In this document: positions 9,681 to 18,709 of the stretch, one piece after another
How the letters are laid out: each line of letters opens with the position of its first letter
Position numbering within the stretch: the stretch's first letter is position 1
Assembly: GCF_007556815.1 (NCBI RefSeq)
Contig: NZ_CP041745.1
Span: 992,001 to 1,056,000 of the forward strand
Direction of reading: 5' to 3'
Source: Paraburkholderia megapolitana
GTDB taxonomy: Bacteria; Pseudomonadota; Gammaproteobacteria; Burkholderiales; Burkholderiaceae
Length of the DNA stretch: 64,000 nucleotides
Position numbers and translations under genes: made by a program
Notes under the pieces: generated by a model
Seen by the model: the letters and a program-made list of their open reading frames with translations, nothing else
The model's database searches: none
What the model was told of the DNA's origin: nothing

Positions 9681-9853
9681 GAATGAGCTCGTATCAGGGT
9701 AAACGGGAGGGCGCGAACGCCGCGGCAACGCTATCGTCGTGGGGACGAGTGCCTTCGCGCGCGCTTCGAGGTGAAGAAAATGCTACTGAGCGTAGCGCTC
9801 GGTGCGGTAGGACTTAACGTACTTTCTATTGGATTTTTCTTCGCGAGACAGAC

Positions 9854-10747
9854 ATGAAAGCGGGGCGCCAACCTGAAGCCACTCCAAACTTCGAGGTCTC
9901 CGACTTTGGCGGGACGGGGAGCGATTTCCTGTTCGACCTGGTGAAGCTGGAGGGGCGCAACGAACTGCCGCGGGCCTTCCTGCATCGGCATAGCTACTAC
10001 CACATTCTCTGGATGTGCAATGCGCAAGGCCGACATGTGCTCGACTTCGACAGTTACGAAATCAAGCCGTATTCGGTCTTCTTTATTTCGCCGGGGCAGA
10101 TCCACGGATGGACGTCGACGATCGACGCCAGCGGTTACGCGATCAATTTCAGCGCGGAGTTTTTCCTGCAACTATTTCCGCGTGCGGAAGAGCCCGCCGA
10201 TTCTCCTTTCTTCCATATTGCCCACACGGACCCGGTTCTGTATCTCACGCCCGAGCAGCATGCCGAGCTGTTTCCGCTCTTGCTCGAACTCGAGAAAGAG
10301 TTCAAGAACCAGCAGCGCTGGCGCTACGATGTCGTGCGCTCGTTCTTGCAGATTCTCCTGATCCGGTTGCGTCGACTGCATCGGCCGCACGCCACGGAGT
10401 CGGTACTGCCGCGCAGCTATAGTCTGACGCGCAGCTTCAAGGTGTTGATCGAGGACCACTACCTCGAATTCGGTTCGGTGCAGGACTATGCGTCGCTGCT
10501 GTTCGTCACCGATCGAAAACTCAACGAAGCAGTCAAGGCGACGACGGGACGCACGGCGACCCAGTTGATCCACGACCGGGTGCTCATGGAAGCAAAGCGC
10601 TTGCTGGCGCAGTCGGAATTGAATGTCGCCGAAATTGCCTATCAACTCAACTTCGACGACTTCGCGTATTTCTGCCGTTTCTTTAAAAAGAATGTGCAGT
10701 TGACGCCTAGCGAGTTCAAGAAGAAATTCTCGGTTGCGTTTTCGTGA
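9854..10747 (+). CDS. AraC-family transcriptional regulator
   Basis: 297 aa. N-terminal cupin-like sensor (HRHSYYHILWMCNAQG, FISPGQIHGW) and C-terminal double helix-turn-helix, with FVTDRKLNEAVKATTGRTATQLI as first helix pair and LNVAEIAYQLNFDDFAYFCRFFKK as the AraC signature. Divergent from the NIPSNAP-LctP-SDR operon with a 173-bp gap, so the likely local activator of it. Its 3' end overlaps the convergent PfpI gene by 32 bp. Confidence 0.92.
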   Translation: MKAGRQPEATPNFEVSDFGGTGSDFLFDLVKLEGRNELPRAFLHRHSYYHILWMCNAQGRHVLDFDSYEIKPYSVFFISPGQIHGWTSTIDASGYAINFSAEFFLQLFPRAEEPADSPFFHIAHTDPVLYLTPEQHAELFPLLLELEKEFKNQQRWRYDVVRSFLQILLIRLRRLHRPHATESVLPRSYSLTRSFKVLIEDHYLEFGSVQDYASLLFVTDRKLNEAVKATTGRTATQLIHDRVLMEAKRLLAQSELNVAEIAYQLNFDDFAYFCRFFKKNVQLTPSEFKKKFSVAFS

Positions 10748-11633
10748 GCGCGCATTCTTCGAGCAGCTCGGCATACTCTCGCGCAAAGCGATGCACGTCG
10801 CCAGGCCAGCGCGCCGATACATAGCGGCCGTCGCGCACGACGAAGGCGGGCCGCTCGTCGCTGTCGCTATCGCGTGCAATGCCATCGGTCTTGCTGCGAT
10901 AGTCGGGGGCATCGCGTGGTACGTCGAGAAAATCTTCGGGGCGGGCCAGCTCGCGCGTCACTTCCTGCTGAACCGACATGTAGCCGGCGGGCTGACCAGG
11001 CGACTCGCTGTAGGTGCGGTAATAGTCGGGATCCCAGAAGCGGGTGAATCGCGTGAGCGATGCGGCCTTGTGTTCCAGTGCCCACGTCAAGGCGGTCGTG
11101 CGCAATCCGTACAGTACCGATCGTCCGTCGGGGCGACGGCTGCGAGCGGCCAGCAGTACGCCGTGACAGATCGCAGCAATTGGCATCTCCGCAGCAAAGC
11201 ACGCGGCGGTGACTGCCTGTAACTGTTCGCTCTCAAGATACTCGCGCATGCCGCGCGCCCGGTGACCACCCGCCAGCAGCAGGCCATCGAAGTTCGCGAT
11301 GTCGATTGCATCCCAGCGCAGTGGGTTTTGAAACGCGGTGTCTGCGCGGAGTTGCGCGTAAGCGTTGCGAGCGTCGCGCCGCGCCCGCAGTATCAAACCG
11401 ACCAGCGGCAGGCAGCGTAGGCCCGGAACCCAGCCCCACGGATCAAGGCCGCGGCCATCGATCATCAACGGATCGCATTCGGCGGGGCGGCCGTCCGGCG
11501 TGGCGAAACTGACGCGGTGTCCACGCGCCCGCAGAATCTGCCAGCTCACGGCGACTTCGCTCGGATCGGAATCGCGGGAAGGGAGCGGCATCAGGATATG
11601 TGCCGTGGTGCATTGCGCGGCATTGGCCGTCAT
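10716..11633 (-). CDS. DJ-1/PfpI-family (type 1 glutamine amidotransferase-like) protein
   Basis: 305 aa, longer than the ~190-aa core because of a C-terminal extension. The family fold is clear: an N-terminal strand with HILMPLPSRDSDPSEVAVSW, the LLLAGGHRARG turn, and the nucleophile elbow AAICHG carrying the catalytic Cys. I place the start at ATG 11633, which has GAGAGG about 10 nt upstream; a longer frame lacks this. Functions in the family range over protease, chaperone, glyoxalase and hydratase, so no reaction is assigned. The 3' end overlaps the convergent araC-type gene. Confidence 0.82.
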   Translation of the reverse strand: MTANAAQCTTAHILMPLPSRDSDPSEVAVSWQILRARGHRVSFATPDGRPAECDPLMIDGRGLDPWGWVPGLRCLPLVGLILRARRDARNAYAQLRADTAFQNPLRWDAIDIANFDGLLLAGGHRARGMREYLESEQLQAVTAACFAAEMPIAAICHGVLLAARSRRPDGRSVLYGLRTTALTWALEHKAASLTRFTRFWDPDYYRTYSESPGQPAGYMSVQQEVTRELARPEDFLDVPRDAPDYRSKTDGIARDSDSDERPAFVVRDGRYVSARWPGDVHRFAREYAELLEECALTKTQPRISS

Positions 11634-11895
11634 AAGAATTTTTCCTCTCAGGATTTTGAATGCGCCGCGCATGCCGGTAAGGCGATGGCGGCGCTACCGA
11701 TCCGGGTTCGAGCGTCGGTTCTCACGCCGATTGTGCCTGAGTCTTCTGGTGGCTTACCAGTGGGCGGTCGGATCGATACGGAGTGTTCCCAGCGTTGAGT
11801 TTTGCGCGTAGGCCGGGCAGGGGGCACGAGGATTGCTGATGACCGGGGAGAGCGGCGATGGGTTGCTCGAACAACGAACCGGAAGGAGGCACGCC

Positions 11896-12051
11896 ATGTT
11901 GGGAACAATCTTGATTGTCGTATTGATACTGGTATTGATCGGTGCATTCCCGACCTGGCCGCACAGTCGTTCCTGGGGCTATGCGCCTAGCGGCACGTTA
12001 GGCGTGGTGCTGATCGTCCTGGTTGTGTTGCTGCTGTTGGGGCGGATATAA
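11896..12051 (+). CDS. DUF3309-family small hydrophobic protein
   Basis: 51 aa with two hydrophobic helices (LGTILIVVLILVLIGAFP and LGVVLIVLVVLLLLGR) around a short PTWPHSRSWGY loop, the pattern of DUF3309 membrane peptides common in Proteobacteria. AAGGAGG lies 6 nt before the ATG, which decides the start over a longer frame. Function unknown; inner-membrane location expected. Confidence 0.85.
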   Translation: MLGTILIVVLILVLIGAFPTWPHSRSWGYAPSGTLGVVLIVLVVLLLLGRI

Positions 12052-12112
12052 GCAGACCTGGCGCGCCGCTGGGAGGTGTGATTGCGGATCTCGACGAGAG
12101 ACGAGACCGCGG

Positions 12113-13600
12113 TCAACCGGCGGCGCGTCGTTGCGCCAGTTGCTCGAGGATGCGTGCATGCGCCGATCGATCGAGCCGGTACAGCAGCATGAGCAGCACG
12201 CCGGTAATGGAAAGGAGCGCGGCACCAGGGCCATAGGCCAGGCCGAGCACGGCGACCGTCTCCGGGCGCAACGCGACCTCGACACCTGCTTGCGCCGCAG
12301 CGCCACTCGGCAATCCGCTGAACTCCAGCACCAGACCTGCTATCAACGCACCGCCGCCCGTCGCGACTTTGCTGGCGAACGACCAGCCCGCAAAGTAGAG
12401 CCCTTCGCGGCGGTGACCGAACAGGTACTCGTGTTCGTCGGCGGCGTCGGCGAGCATCGACGAAGCGGCAATCGCCGCGGCAGTCAGAGCAAGCCCACCG
12501 ATCGCGGCATTCGCGACGAGCAGCAGCACGAGCGGCGGGCCCTCCAGCGCAAGCAACCCGACGAGTCGCAGCGTGGCAGGTAACGTCTGCGTGGCGATCA
12601 GGACGCACACACTGAGCAGCAGCATCCGTTTCTTGTCGAAGCGTGGCGCGACGAGGCCGATCAGTGGCGCACCGATCAGCAGCCCGCAAAAATACGCGAC
12701 CGTGACGAGCTTGATGCTATCGGCATGAAGTCGCCAGAAATAGGTATTCGCATGCAGGCCGAGCGACATCGCGACGCCCTGCGCCGCGAAGAACAGCACC
12801 GACGCACCGAACAGGATGCGAAACGACCGGTTGCGAAAAATCTCGGCGACGCCTGCGAGCAATGCACGCAGCCAGTCCGAACGATCTTCGGTAACGACAT
12901 GCGCGCGATGCCGCAGCTTGAAGCTGCCCCATATCGCGACCAGCGCACCGAGCGTTGCCACGATGGCGCACGTCAAGGCGAATGGCGAATACGCGTCACG
13001 ATGCGAAAGGCCACCCGCACCCTTGAAGAAGAAACCGAAACCGATCAGCACGGCGGCGAGTGCACCGACCATGCCGAGACCCCAGCGCCACGCGGCGACC
13101 TTCGAGCGTTCCGCGTAGTCGTCGGTCAGTTCCGCGCCGAGCGCGAGGTACGGCAGATTGAACAGCGACACTGACAGCCGCAGCATCACCGACAACAGAA
13201 GCAGCATCACGAACAGCGTCGTGGCAGATACGCCGGCAGGCAGCGAGAAAATCAGCACGAATGCAATCATTGCGAGCGGCAGGCCCAGCAGCATGAACGG
13301 CAGGCGTCTGCCGAGCCGGGAGCGCCATCGGTCGGAAACGGAACCGATTAGCGGGTCCAGCACCGCGTCGACGACCAGTCCGGCCGACAGTGCGAGTCCC
13401 GCGGGGCCGCCAGCCACGCCGCATACGCTAGTGAAGTAGAACAGCCCGAACACGGTCAACCCGTTGTTGGTCACCGTGTCGACGAACGCGCCTGCGCCAT
13501 ACGCGATCTTGGGGGCAAGCGGCAGCGGAGCGTGCCGTGCCGCGGTGGAATCGAGCGTGGCGTCGACGGGGACGTTCTGGGTGGTCTCGGTGGTGCTCAT
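12113..13600 (-). CDS. MFS transporter of the GPH (glycoside-pentoside-hexuronide:cation symporter) type
   Basis: 495 aa with about 12 hydrophobic segments. It starts with KIAYGAGAFVDTV and carries the GPH signature DAVLDPLIGSVSDRWRSRLGRRLPFMLLG, with the cation-contacting Asp pair of MelB-like symporters. A second conserved loop, ELTDDYAERSKVAAWRW, is also typical of GPH members. Expected to import a sugar or glycoside with Na+ or H+. No sugar enzyme adjoins it, so the substrate is unknown. Confidence 0.87.
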   Translation of the reverse strand: MSTTETTQNVPVDATLDSTAARHAPLPLAPKIAYGAGAFVDTVTNNGLTVFGLFYFTSVCGVAGGPAGLALSAGLVVDAVLDPLIGSVSDRWRSRLGRRLPFMLLGLPLAMIAFVLIFSLPAGVSATTLFVMLLLLSVMLRLSVSLFNLPYLALGAELTDDYAERSKVAAWRWGLGMVGALAAVLIGFGFFFKGAGGLSHRDAYSPFALTCAIVATLGALVAIWGSFKLRHRAHVVTEDRSDWLRALLAGVAEIFRNRSFRILFGASVLFFAAQGVAMSLGLHANTYFWRLHADSIKLVTVAYFCGLLIGAPLIGLVAPRFDKKRMLLLSVCVLIATQTLPATLRLVGLLALEGPPLVLLLVANAAIGGLALTAAAIAASSMLADAADEHEYLFGHRREGLYFAGWSFASKVATGGGALIAGLVLEFSGLPSGAAAQAGVEVALRPETVAVLGLAYGPGAALLSITGVLLMLLYRLDRSAHARILEQLAQRRAAG

Positions 13601-13876
13601 GAGAAATGTCGACCCTTCACTCGATACGCAGGCGCGATGGCCCGCAAGGGCACGCAGATGAGGCGAATGTCTGTAGCAGTCGGCACGATCGGGTTAGATG
13701 CAGTGGATAGAGTCGTTTGGACGGACGTGTTCTTCGCGACGGAATGAGACTGTCAGGTAGATCTTTTACAGTACGTTCGTGGCAAACGACACATACCCTG
13801 GCGATGATACGGATAAACCGTGAAGCGACGGAGGTTTCTCGTTTGCACTGCGCCCGCCGCTTCTTCTTTGACGCCA

Positions 13877-14902
13877 TCACAGAGCTTTGGTCTTTAGCCA
13901 GGAACGAATAGCCTGAATGTGCTCTGCCTTGCACTCAAGGGGCAGCCAATGCCCGGCGGGCAAATCGATCACGGAGAGGTCTGTGCTGGCGGTCCGCATG
14001 GGTTCGCCCTGACGATTGCCGACGATGGTACAGATCTGGTCGAAATGACCATTGACGAAGAGCACCGGCTGCGACAGACGGCCGCCATCGGCTGCCTTGC
14101 GCGCATAGGCAATATTGGCATCATCGTTCAGGTACCACGCGCATGCGGGACGGAAACCATGCACGTTGAACCGTTCGACGAGCACCTCGAAGTCCGCTGG
14201 CGGCCAGATGTCCGGATCAGGTCGAGTCGGAGGGGCACGATGCGCTTCGCCGAAGCGTCCTCCCTTTCTCGTGACTTCCGCGCTGGGCGATATCTTGCCA
14301 ACGCCGTCTGGTTTTCCCTTTTGAAAAATAGAAGCCAACGATGCGACCCGGTCTGCATCAAGGTCGGCGACCGCAGATTCGAAGTGGTTCATGTAGTAGC
14401 GGTAATAGTCCCATTGACCATCCGGATACTGCTCAGTGGGGTAAATCGCGCGGTCGACCAGAGGGACAACGGTGCTTAGGGCATGTCCGTCGGGTTGATA
14501 TGCGAGGGAAGTCAGTACTACGCCGCGGCTACGTCGAGGCTCATGGGCGGCTAGCTCGGCGGCGACCACGCTGCCCCAATCGTGACCGACCCAGACAGCG
14601 GGCTCGCCGCCAAGGTGGTCGTGGAGCGCCACCATGTCTGCCACGATTGCCTCTATGGTGTAGGCAGTGTTTACCAAAGGAACTGACGAGCCACCATAGC
14701 CGCGCAAATCGGGCGCGATGCAGTGCCATCCATCAGCGGCGAAAGCGTCCAGCTGCGCCCGCCACATCAAGCCGATACTCGGCCAGCCGTGAAGAAAAAT
14801 CATCAGCGGTCCGTTAGCCGGCCCGCACTCGAGGAAGTGCGTCGTTTGATCAATCATGCTGAACGTACGCGAAACTAGCGTGGTTCGATTCGAGTTCGTC
14901 AT
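13877..14902 (-). CDS. Alpha/beta hydrolase, epoxide hydrolase-like
   Basis: 341 aa. Oxyanion motif HGWP, nucleophile elbow GHDWGS with Asp as nucleophile (epoxide hydrolase / haloalkane dehalogenase type), and a C-terminal catalytic His in LPAGHWLP. Start placed at ATG 14902 with GGAG about 10 nt upstream. It lies 28 bp after the DMT transporter gene on the same strand, so the two are probably co-transcribed, with the LysR gene divergent. Substrate unknown; epoxide, haloalkane or ester are all possible, with epoxide hydrolase the best family match. Confidence 0.85.
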   Translation of the reverse strand: MTNSNRTTLVSRTFSMIDQTTHFLECGPANGPLMIFLHGWPSIGLMWRAQLDAFAADGWHCIAPDLRGYGGSSVPLVNTAYTIEAIVADMVALHDHLGGEPAVWVGHDWGSVVAAELAAHEPRRSRGVVLTSLAYQPDGHALSTVVPLVDRAIYPTEQYPDGQWDYYRYYMNHFESAVADLDADRVASLASIFQKGKPDGVGKISPSAEVTRKGGRFGEAHRAPPTRPDPDIWPPADFEVLVERFNVHGFRPACAWYLNDDANIAYARKAADGGRLSQPVLFVNGHFDQICTIVGNRQGEPMRTASTDLSVIDLPAGHWLPLECKAEHIQAIRSWLKTKAL

Positions 14903-14930
14903 GGTTGAATTCTCCGGTTTAGTCGCTGCA

Positions 14931-15851
14931 TTACACGCGCTTCGTGCCACCAATCATTAGCGCGACGCCCATCAAGGCTATCGCGCCCGAAACCAGCTTC
15001 ACCAGGGTCAAAGGCTCGTGTAGCAGGACCGCCGAGAGACCCAGCGCGACCACGGGTGCGGCGTAGTTGAAGGTGTTTGCAAGGGTTGATGAAACTTCTG
15101 CATTGAGCTTGAGGAACACGGCGTAGCCAATGAGCGTGCTGGCTACGACGAGAAACGCAATCGCGGCCCACGCGGACGCTGGAACATTCGCGAGGTGAGT
15201 TGTAGCTGCGATGCCCGACACCGTGACGATTGCGCTGAGGACCACGCTGGCCGACACGAGTTGTACTGTGAGACTGAGCACGGGGTCGCGAGGCAAAGCC
15301 ACGCGAGACGCCAGCAGTGAACCTGCTGCCCATGCCGCACATGCTGTCAGTGCAAGCGCTGCGCCCATTGGGCGGAAGTCGCTGCCGGTTGCGGATGTCC
15401 AGCCCATCAGTGCAAGGCCGACAATGCCGACGGCGACTCCGGCTACCTGGCGAGCCGCCAGGGGCCGATGAAAAACGGCCCATGCGAAGAGCGCCAGAAA
15501 GAGCGGTGAAGATGAGCCGAAGATCGCAGCCACGCCGGCTGGCAGAAAATGGGTTCCCCAGACGGCGAGCGCCTGACTCGCAACCAGCATCGTGATGCCG
15601 ATGAGTGCGGCACCCGCCACCTCGCGTGCTGACGCAGGCGCGCGCCGCCAGCGCGTAATTCCGAACGGAAGCATGAAGAGCGCTGCGAGCGAGAAGCGAA
15701 GTGTTGCGACCATCAAGGGATGCATGGCGTTCCCGGCTACCTTGAACGCCAGGAAGTTCGCGCCGTTGTAGAACCATTGATAGCCGACAGCGAGGGCGAC
15801 CAACCCGCGATGCGTGCGCCAGTCCATCGGTGTCGTGGTCGCGAGACTCAT
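14931..15851 (-). CDS. EamA/DMT-superfamily transporter (RhaT/YdcZ-like exporter)
   Basis: 306 aa with ten predicted transmembrane helices in two EamA repeats; the second starts near WAAGSLLAS. Family features include NFLAFKVAG in helix 1, SSPLFLALFAWAVFHRPL and the closing ALGLSAVLLHEPLT. Members usually export metabolites or amino acids. First gene of a probable two-gene operon with the downstream hydrolase and divergent from a LysR regulator. Confidence 0.88.
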   Translation of the reverse strand: MSLATTTPMDWRTHRGLVALAVGYQWFYNGANFLAFKVAGNAMHPLMVATLRFSLAALFMLPFGITRWRRAPASAREVAGAALIGITMLVASQALAVWGTHFLPAGVAAIFGSSSPLFLALFAWAVFHRPLAARQVAGVAVGIVGLALMGWTSATGSDFRPMGAALALTACAAWAAGSLLASRVALPRDPVLSLTVQLVSASVVLSAIVTVSGIAATTHLANVPASAWAAIAFLVVASTLIGYAVFLKLNAEVSSTLANTFNYAAPVVALGLSAVLLHEPLTLVKLVSGAIALMGVALMIGGTKRV

Positions 15852-16002
15852 TCCATGTCCGCCGGCAGAGCGAAGCGATGTTCGATGGTGGCGTTCGGTC
15901 GATGCGACGGGTCGTCGTGAGGGAGGGGCGTGCGATACGCGTGGACCGGGTTCATGGTTCGTCTCTTGATGCGGAGTAGATTCGATACTAGCGATCCGAT
16001 AG

Positions 16003-16052
16003 TTATCCGGATAATGCTGAAGCAGAATACGTGTTATCCAATTTTCGGGTAA
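16003..16052. promoter_or_regulatory. Two TTATCC...GGATAA-type inverted repeats, candidate LysR operator
   Basis: A perfect 12-bp palindrome TTATCCGGATAA is at 16003-16014. A related site, TTATCC at 16034-16039 with GGGTAA at 16047-16052, follows about 34 bp later. Both sit just upstream of the LysR gene in the divergent gap to the DMT transporter operon, where a LysR protein normally binds. Assignment to that regulator is inference. Confidence 0.5.
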
Positions 16053-16094
16053 GAAGGATCGAGATTAATCAACTCAGGATTTAGGGAGGCGGCA

Positions 16095-17021
16095 GTGGAA
16101 TCGCAGTTCATCGAGTACTTCCTGCGTGTTGCGGAACTTGGCAGCATCAACAAGGCCGCAGCGGACTTACGACTGTCGCAGCCGGCGTTGTCGCGCCACA
16201 TCGGGCAGCTGGAGCATCAGCTGCGTGCGACCCTCTTCACGCGCACCAAAGGCGGTGTCCGGCTAACCGAGGCCGGTGAATTACTGCAGGAACGCGCGCG
16301 ACCGATTATTCGGCAACTGTCGTCCCTGGTTGAACAGGTGGGTGACCGCGCGGCCGGACAGCTCTCTCTAGGCGTTGCGCCGTCCTGGCGACATCTCTTC
16401 ACAACGAAATTTATCCAGCGACTTGTCGCCCAATACCCGGGCGTACGATTGCGCATCCACGAGGGTGTAAGCCATGAGTTGCGTGAAGCCATGCATGCCG
16501 GAATGCTCGACCTTGCGATAGTCCCGTTTGAAGGTTCACCACCGCAGGGCTATGTTCATAAGCCACTGGTACGGGAGCCACTCATTCTTGTTGGAGCGAA
16601 AGACAGCGGCTTACGGCCAGACAAGCCCGTGCCGCTATCGCGACTCGACAATCGCAAACTCGCTCTTGCCAGCAGGCAGAACGTCATCAGAACAACCATT
16701 GAGAATTCGATGGCTCGTCGCAATCTCCAGTTCAACTTGCTGTTCGAACTGGACGCGATGCATCTGTCGATGGAGCTGGCGAGTCAAGGTATCGCGGACA
16801 CGGTGTCGCCGTGCTGTGCAGTTAGCGGCAATGCATACTGGGACGATTCGATTTCGTGGAGCCCCATTCGAGGCCTCCACATGACGTGGGCGCTCTGCGA
16901 AAATTCTGCGCGCTCACACTCGCCAGCGGTTAGTGAGGGTCGGCGGCTCGTGCTCGATGTGGTCGACGAAATTATTCAGAGCAACAGCTGGCTTGACGCC
17001 GAGCGGCTTAAGAAATTGTAG
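16095..17021 (+). CDS. LysR-family transcriptional regulator
   Basis: 308 aa. The N-terminal winged helix-turn-helix has the LysR pattern (FLRVAELGSINKAAADLRLSQPALSRHIGQLE). The effector-binding domain follows from about residue 90 (QLSLGVAPSW). It is divergent from the DMT transporter / epoxide-hydrolase pair with a 243-bp gap that carries candidate operators. The start codon is preceded by GGGAGGCGG. Confidence 0.92.
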   Translation: MESQFIEYFLRVAELGSINKAAADLRLSQPALSRHIGQLEHQLRATLFTRTKGGVRLTEAGELLQERARPIIRQLSSLVEQVGDRAAGQLSLGVAPSWRHLFTTKFIQRLVAQYPGVRLRIHEGVSHELREAMHAGMLDLAIVPFEGSPPQGYVHKPLVREPLILVGAKDSGLRPDKPVPLSRLDNRKLALASRQNVIRTTIENSMARRNLQFNLLFELDAMHLSMELASQGIADTVSPCCAVSGNAYWDDSISWSPIRGLHMTWALCENSARSHSPAVSEGRRLVLDVVDEIIQSNSWLDAERLKKL

Positions 17022-17216
17022 AGATGGTCAATCGCAATGGCCTGCGTGCCGCGTCCACCGCCAGATGCAGCCTGGTGCTCACTCCACCTCGGGGAAGCCT
17101 GGGCGCTGTTGTATATGTCATCACTCGACAGCGTTCGAATCATCCGGTCCAGCTCGCGCAAAACACAAGGTGTAAACGCATTCCAGAAAATGTACACCGC
17201 ACCTCGTGCACATACC

Positions 17217-17633
17217 TCACTTCGCACGCTTAGGTTTCGCCTTTGCACCGGATGCATTGAGCGCGACCGCAGCAAGAATAAGCGCCTTGAACGCCTTCGC
17301 GTCGATCTCTTCTCCTTCATGGATATCGATCGCACGTCTCGTGTTCCCATCGAGACTCGAGTTGAAGAGCCCGGCCGGGTCCTTCAACGAAGCGCCCTTG
17401 GCGAAGGTCAACTTGACGACCGCCTTGTAGGACTCCCCGGTGCAGATGATTCCGTCGTGCGACCAGACCGGCGTGCCGCGCCACTTCCATTCTTCGACGA
17501 CATCCGGGACCGCGTTTTTGATGAGCTCGCGCATCCGGCTCAAGGTCGCTCCACGCCAGTCGCCGAGCTCGACGATTTTCTGGTCGATCAGTTCAGATGC
17601 AGGCTGATTCCCGGTTGAATCCGGCTGTGTCAT
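17217..17633 (-). CDS. DUF1801-family protein
   Basis: 138 aa, the usual size of DUF1801 (YdhG-like) proteins. Conserved core includes the EWKWRGTPVWSHDG and ICTGESYKAVVKLTFAKGASLKDP segments. The ATG at 17633 has AAGGAGG 5-6 nt upstream and is preferred over a longer frame. The C-terminus is Lys/Ala-rich. Biochemical role unknown. It starts 19 bp after the solute-binding protein gene on the same strand. Confidence 0.82.
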   Translation of the reverse strand: MTQPDSTGNQPASELIDQKIVELGDWRGATLSRMRELIKNAVPDVVEEWKWRGTPVWSHDGIICTGESYKAVVKLTFAKGASLKDPAGLFNSSLDGNTRRAIDIHEGEEIDAKAFKALILAAVALNASGAKAKPKRAK

Positions 17634-17652
17634 GTCTCCTCCTTGAAGCGTG

Positions 17653-18498
17653 TTAGTCGTCGCCTTTTGCCACGATTGCACCCGCAATCCGATGACGCGC
17701 CAGCGACGCCGCGACAAACCCCGATGCTTTCATCTCTTCGACAAACCCGGACAGGTACGCGGCCGCTTCTTCGCCTCTTGCCTTCGGCACGCCCATCGCC
17801 TGGCGAATCACCATGAACCGTTGGTCGAGTATGCGTAACCCACCGGTCTTTGCGGCATCGCTTTCCAGCTGTTGCTTGACGCCTGCGGCCACGTCGAGAT
17901 GCTGATCGAGAAATCCCTGCACCACAGCGGGCGAGAGTGGAATCCGCACGATCTTCGCGTGATGCAATTCGCGCGTGAGGAACAGATCGTACGCGCTGTC
18001 CGTGCCAACCGCGACCGTTATGCCTGGTTGATCGACCTGATCGTTGGTCGTAATCGGCGACGTGTCGCGTACCAGATAAAAGCCTTCGATCAACACATAC
18101 GGCTTCGTGAAACTGATTTCCTGGCCGCGCTTCGGATCGACGGCGAAGAAGCCGACGTCGGCGTTGCCTTGATTGACGTTATCGACGGACGCGCCCGCCG
18201 ACTTGACCACGACGAGTTGCAGCGGCACACCGAGACGGCTAGCGAGTTCGGTGGCGAGATCAACCGATACGCCAACCGCTTTGCCGGTTGCCGGGTCGAG
18301 ACTGGCCAGTACCGGGTTCCCGAGATTGATCGACGCGCGTAGCGTGCCGTGTGGCGCAAATACTTTCGTCATGGATTCACCTGCGTGCTGTGTGGTTTGC
18401 GCGAATGCGGAACTGGGCGGGACGATACCGACTGTCAGCGAGACGGACAGCATCGCCACGAGAGTCACCCAGCGTTTCATTGTAGAAAGCTTTGTCAT
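17653..18498 (-). CDS. Periplasmic solute-binding protein (amino-acid type, SBP family 3)
   Basis: 281 aa with a signal peptide (MTKLSTMKRWVTLVAMLSVS, cleavage near AFA-Q). The mature part has the family 3 layout: TLRASINLGNPVLAS, VGVSVDLATELASRLG, NADVGFFAVDPKRGQEISFTKPYV. GAGG precedes the ATG at 18498; a second ATG six codons later is possible. No permease or ATPase gene adjoins it, so it is an orphan binding protein, or serves a transporter elsewhere, or is a sensor. Ligand unknown. Confidence 0.85.
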   Translation of the reverse strand: MTKLSTMKRWVTLVAMLSVSLTVGIVPPSSAFAQTTQHAGESMTKVFAPHGTLRASINLGNPVLASLDPATGKAVGVSVDLATELASRLGVPLQLVVVKSAGASVDNVNQGNADVGFFAVDPKRGQEISFTKPYVLIEGFYLVRDTSPITTNDQVDQPGITVAVGTDSAYDLFLTRELHHAKIVRIPLSPAVVQGFLDQHLDVAAGVKQQLESDAAKTGGLRILDQRFMVIRQAMGVPKARGEEAAAYLSGFVEEMKASGFVAASLARHRIAGAIVAKGDD

Positions 18499-18709
18499 CT
18501 TCGTATGCCCTCTATTTGGCGGACTCGCATGGTCTTTGGCATGCGCCTGCCGTATCTTCCTTGAAAAGCGTCGCGCGTGACGACAAAGTGTCGCTGCCCG
18601 TTTCACGGGAATATCCGGCAACGAGCCCGTGTCTCCTCAGGGCATGTCGTACCATACGCCGCTCCAGAGTCGGTATTCTCCCCACACGCACCGCCAGGAG
18701 GAAACGCAA

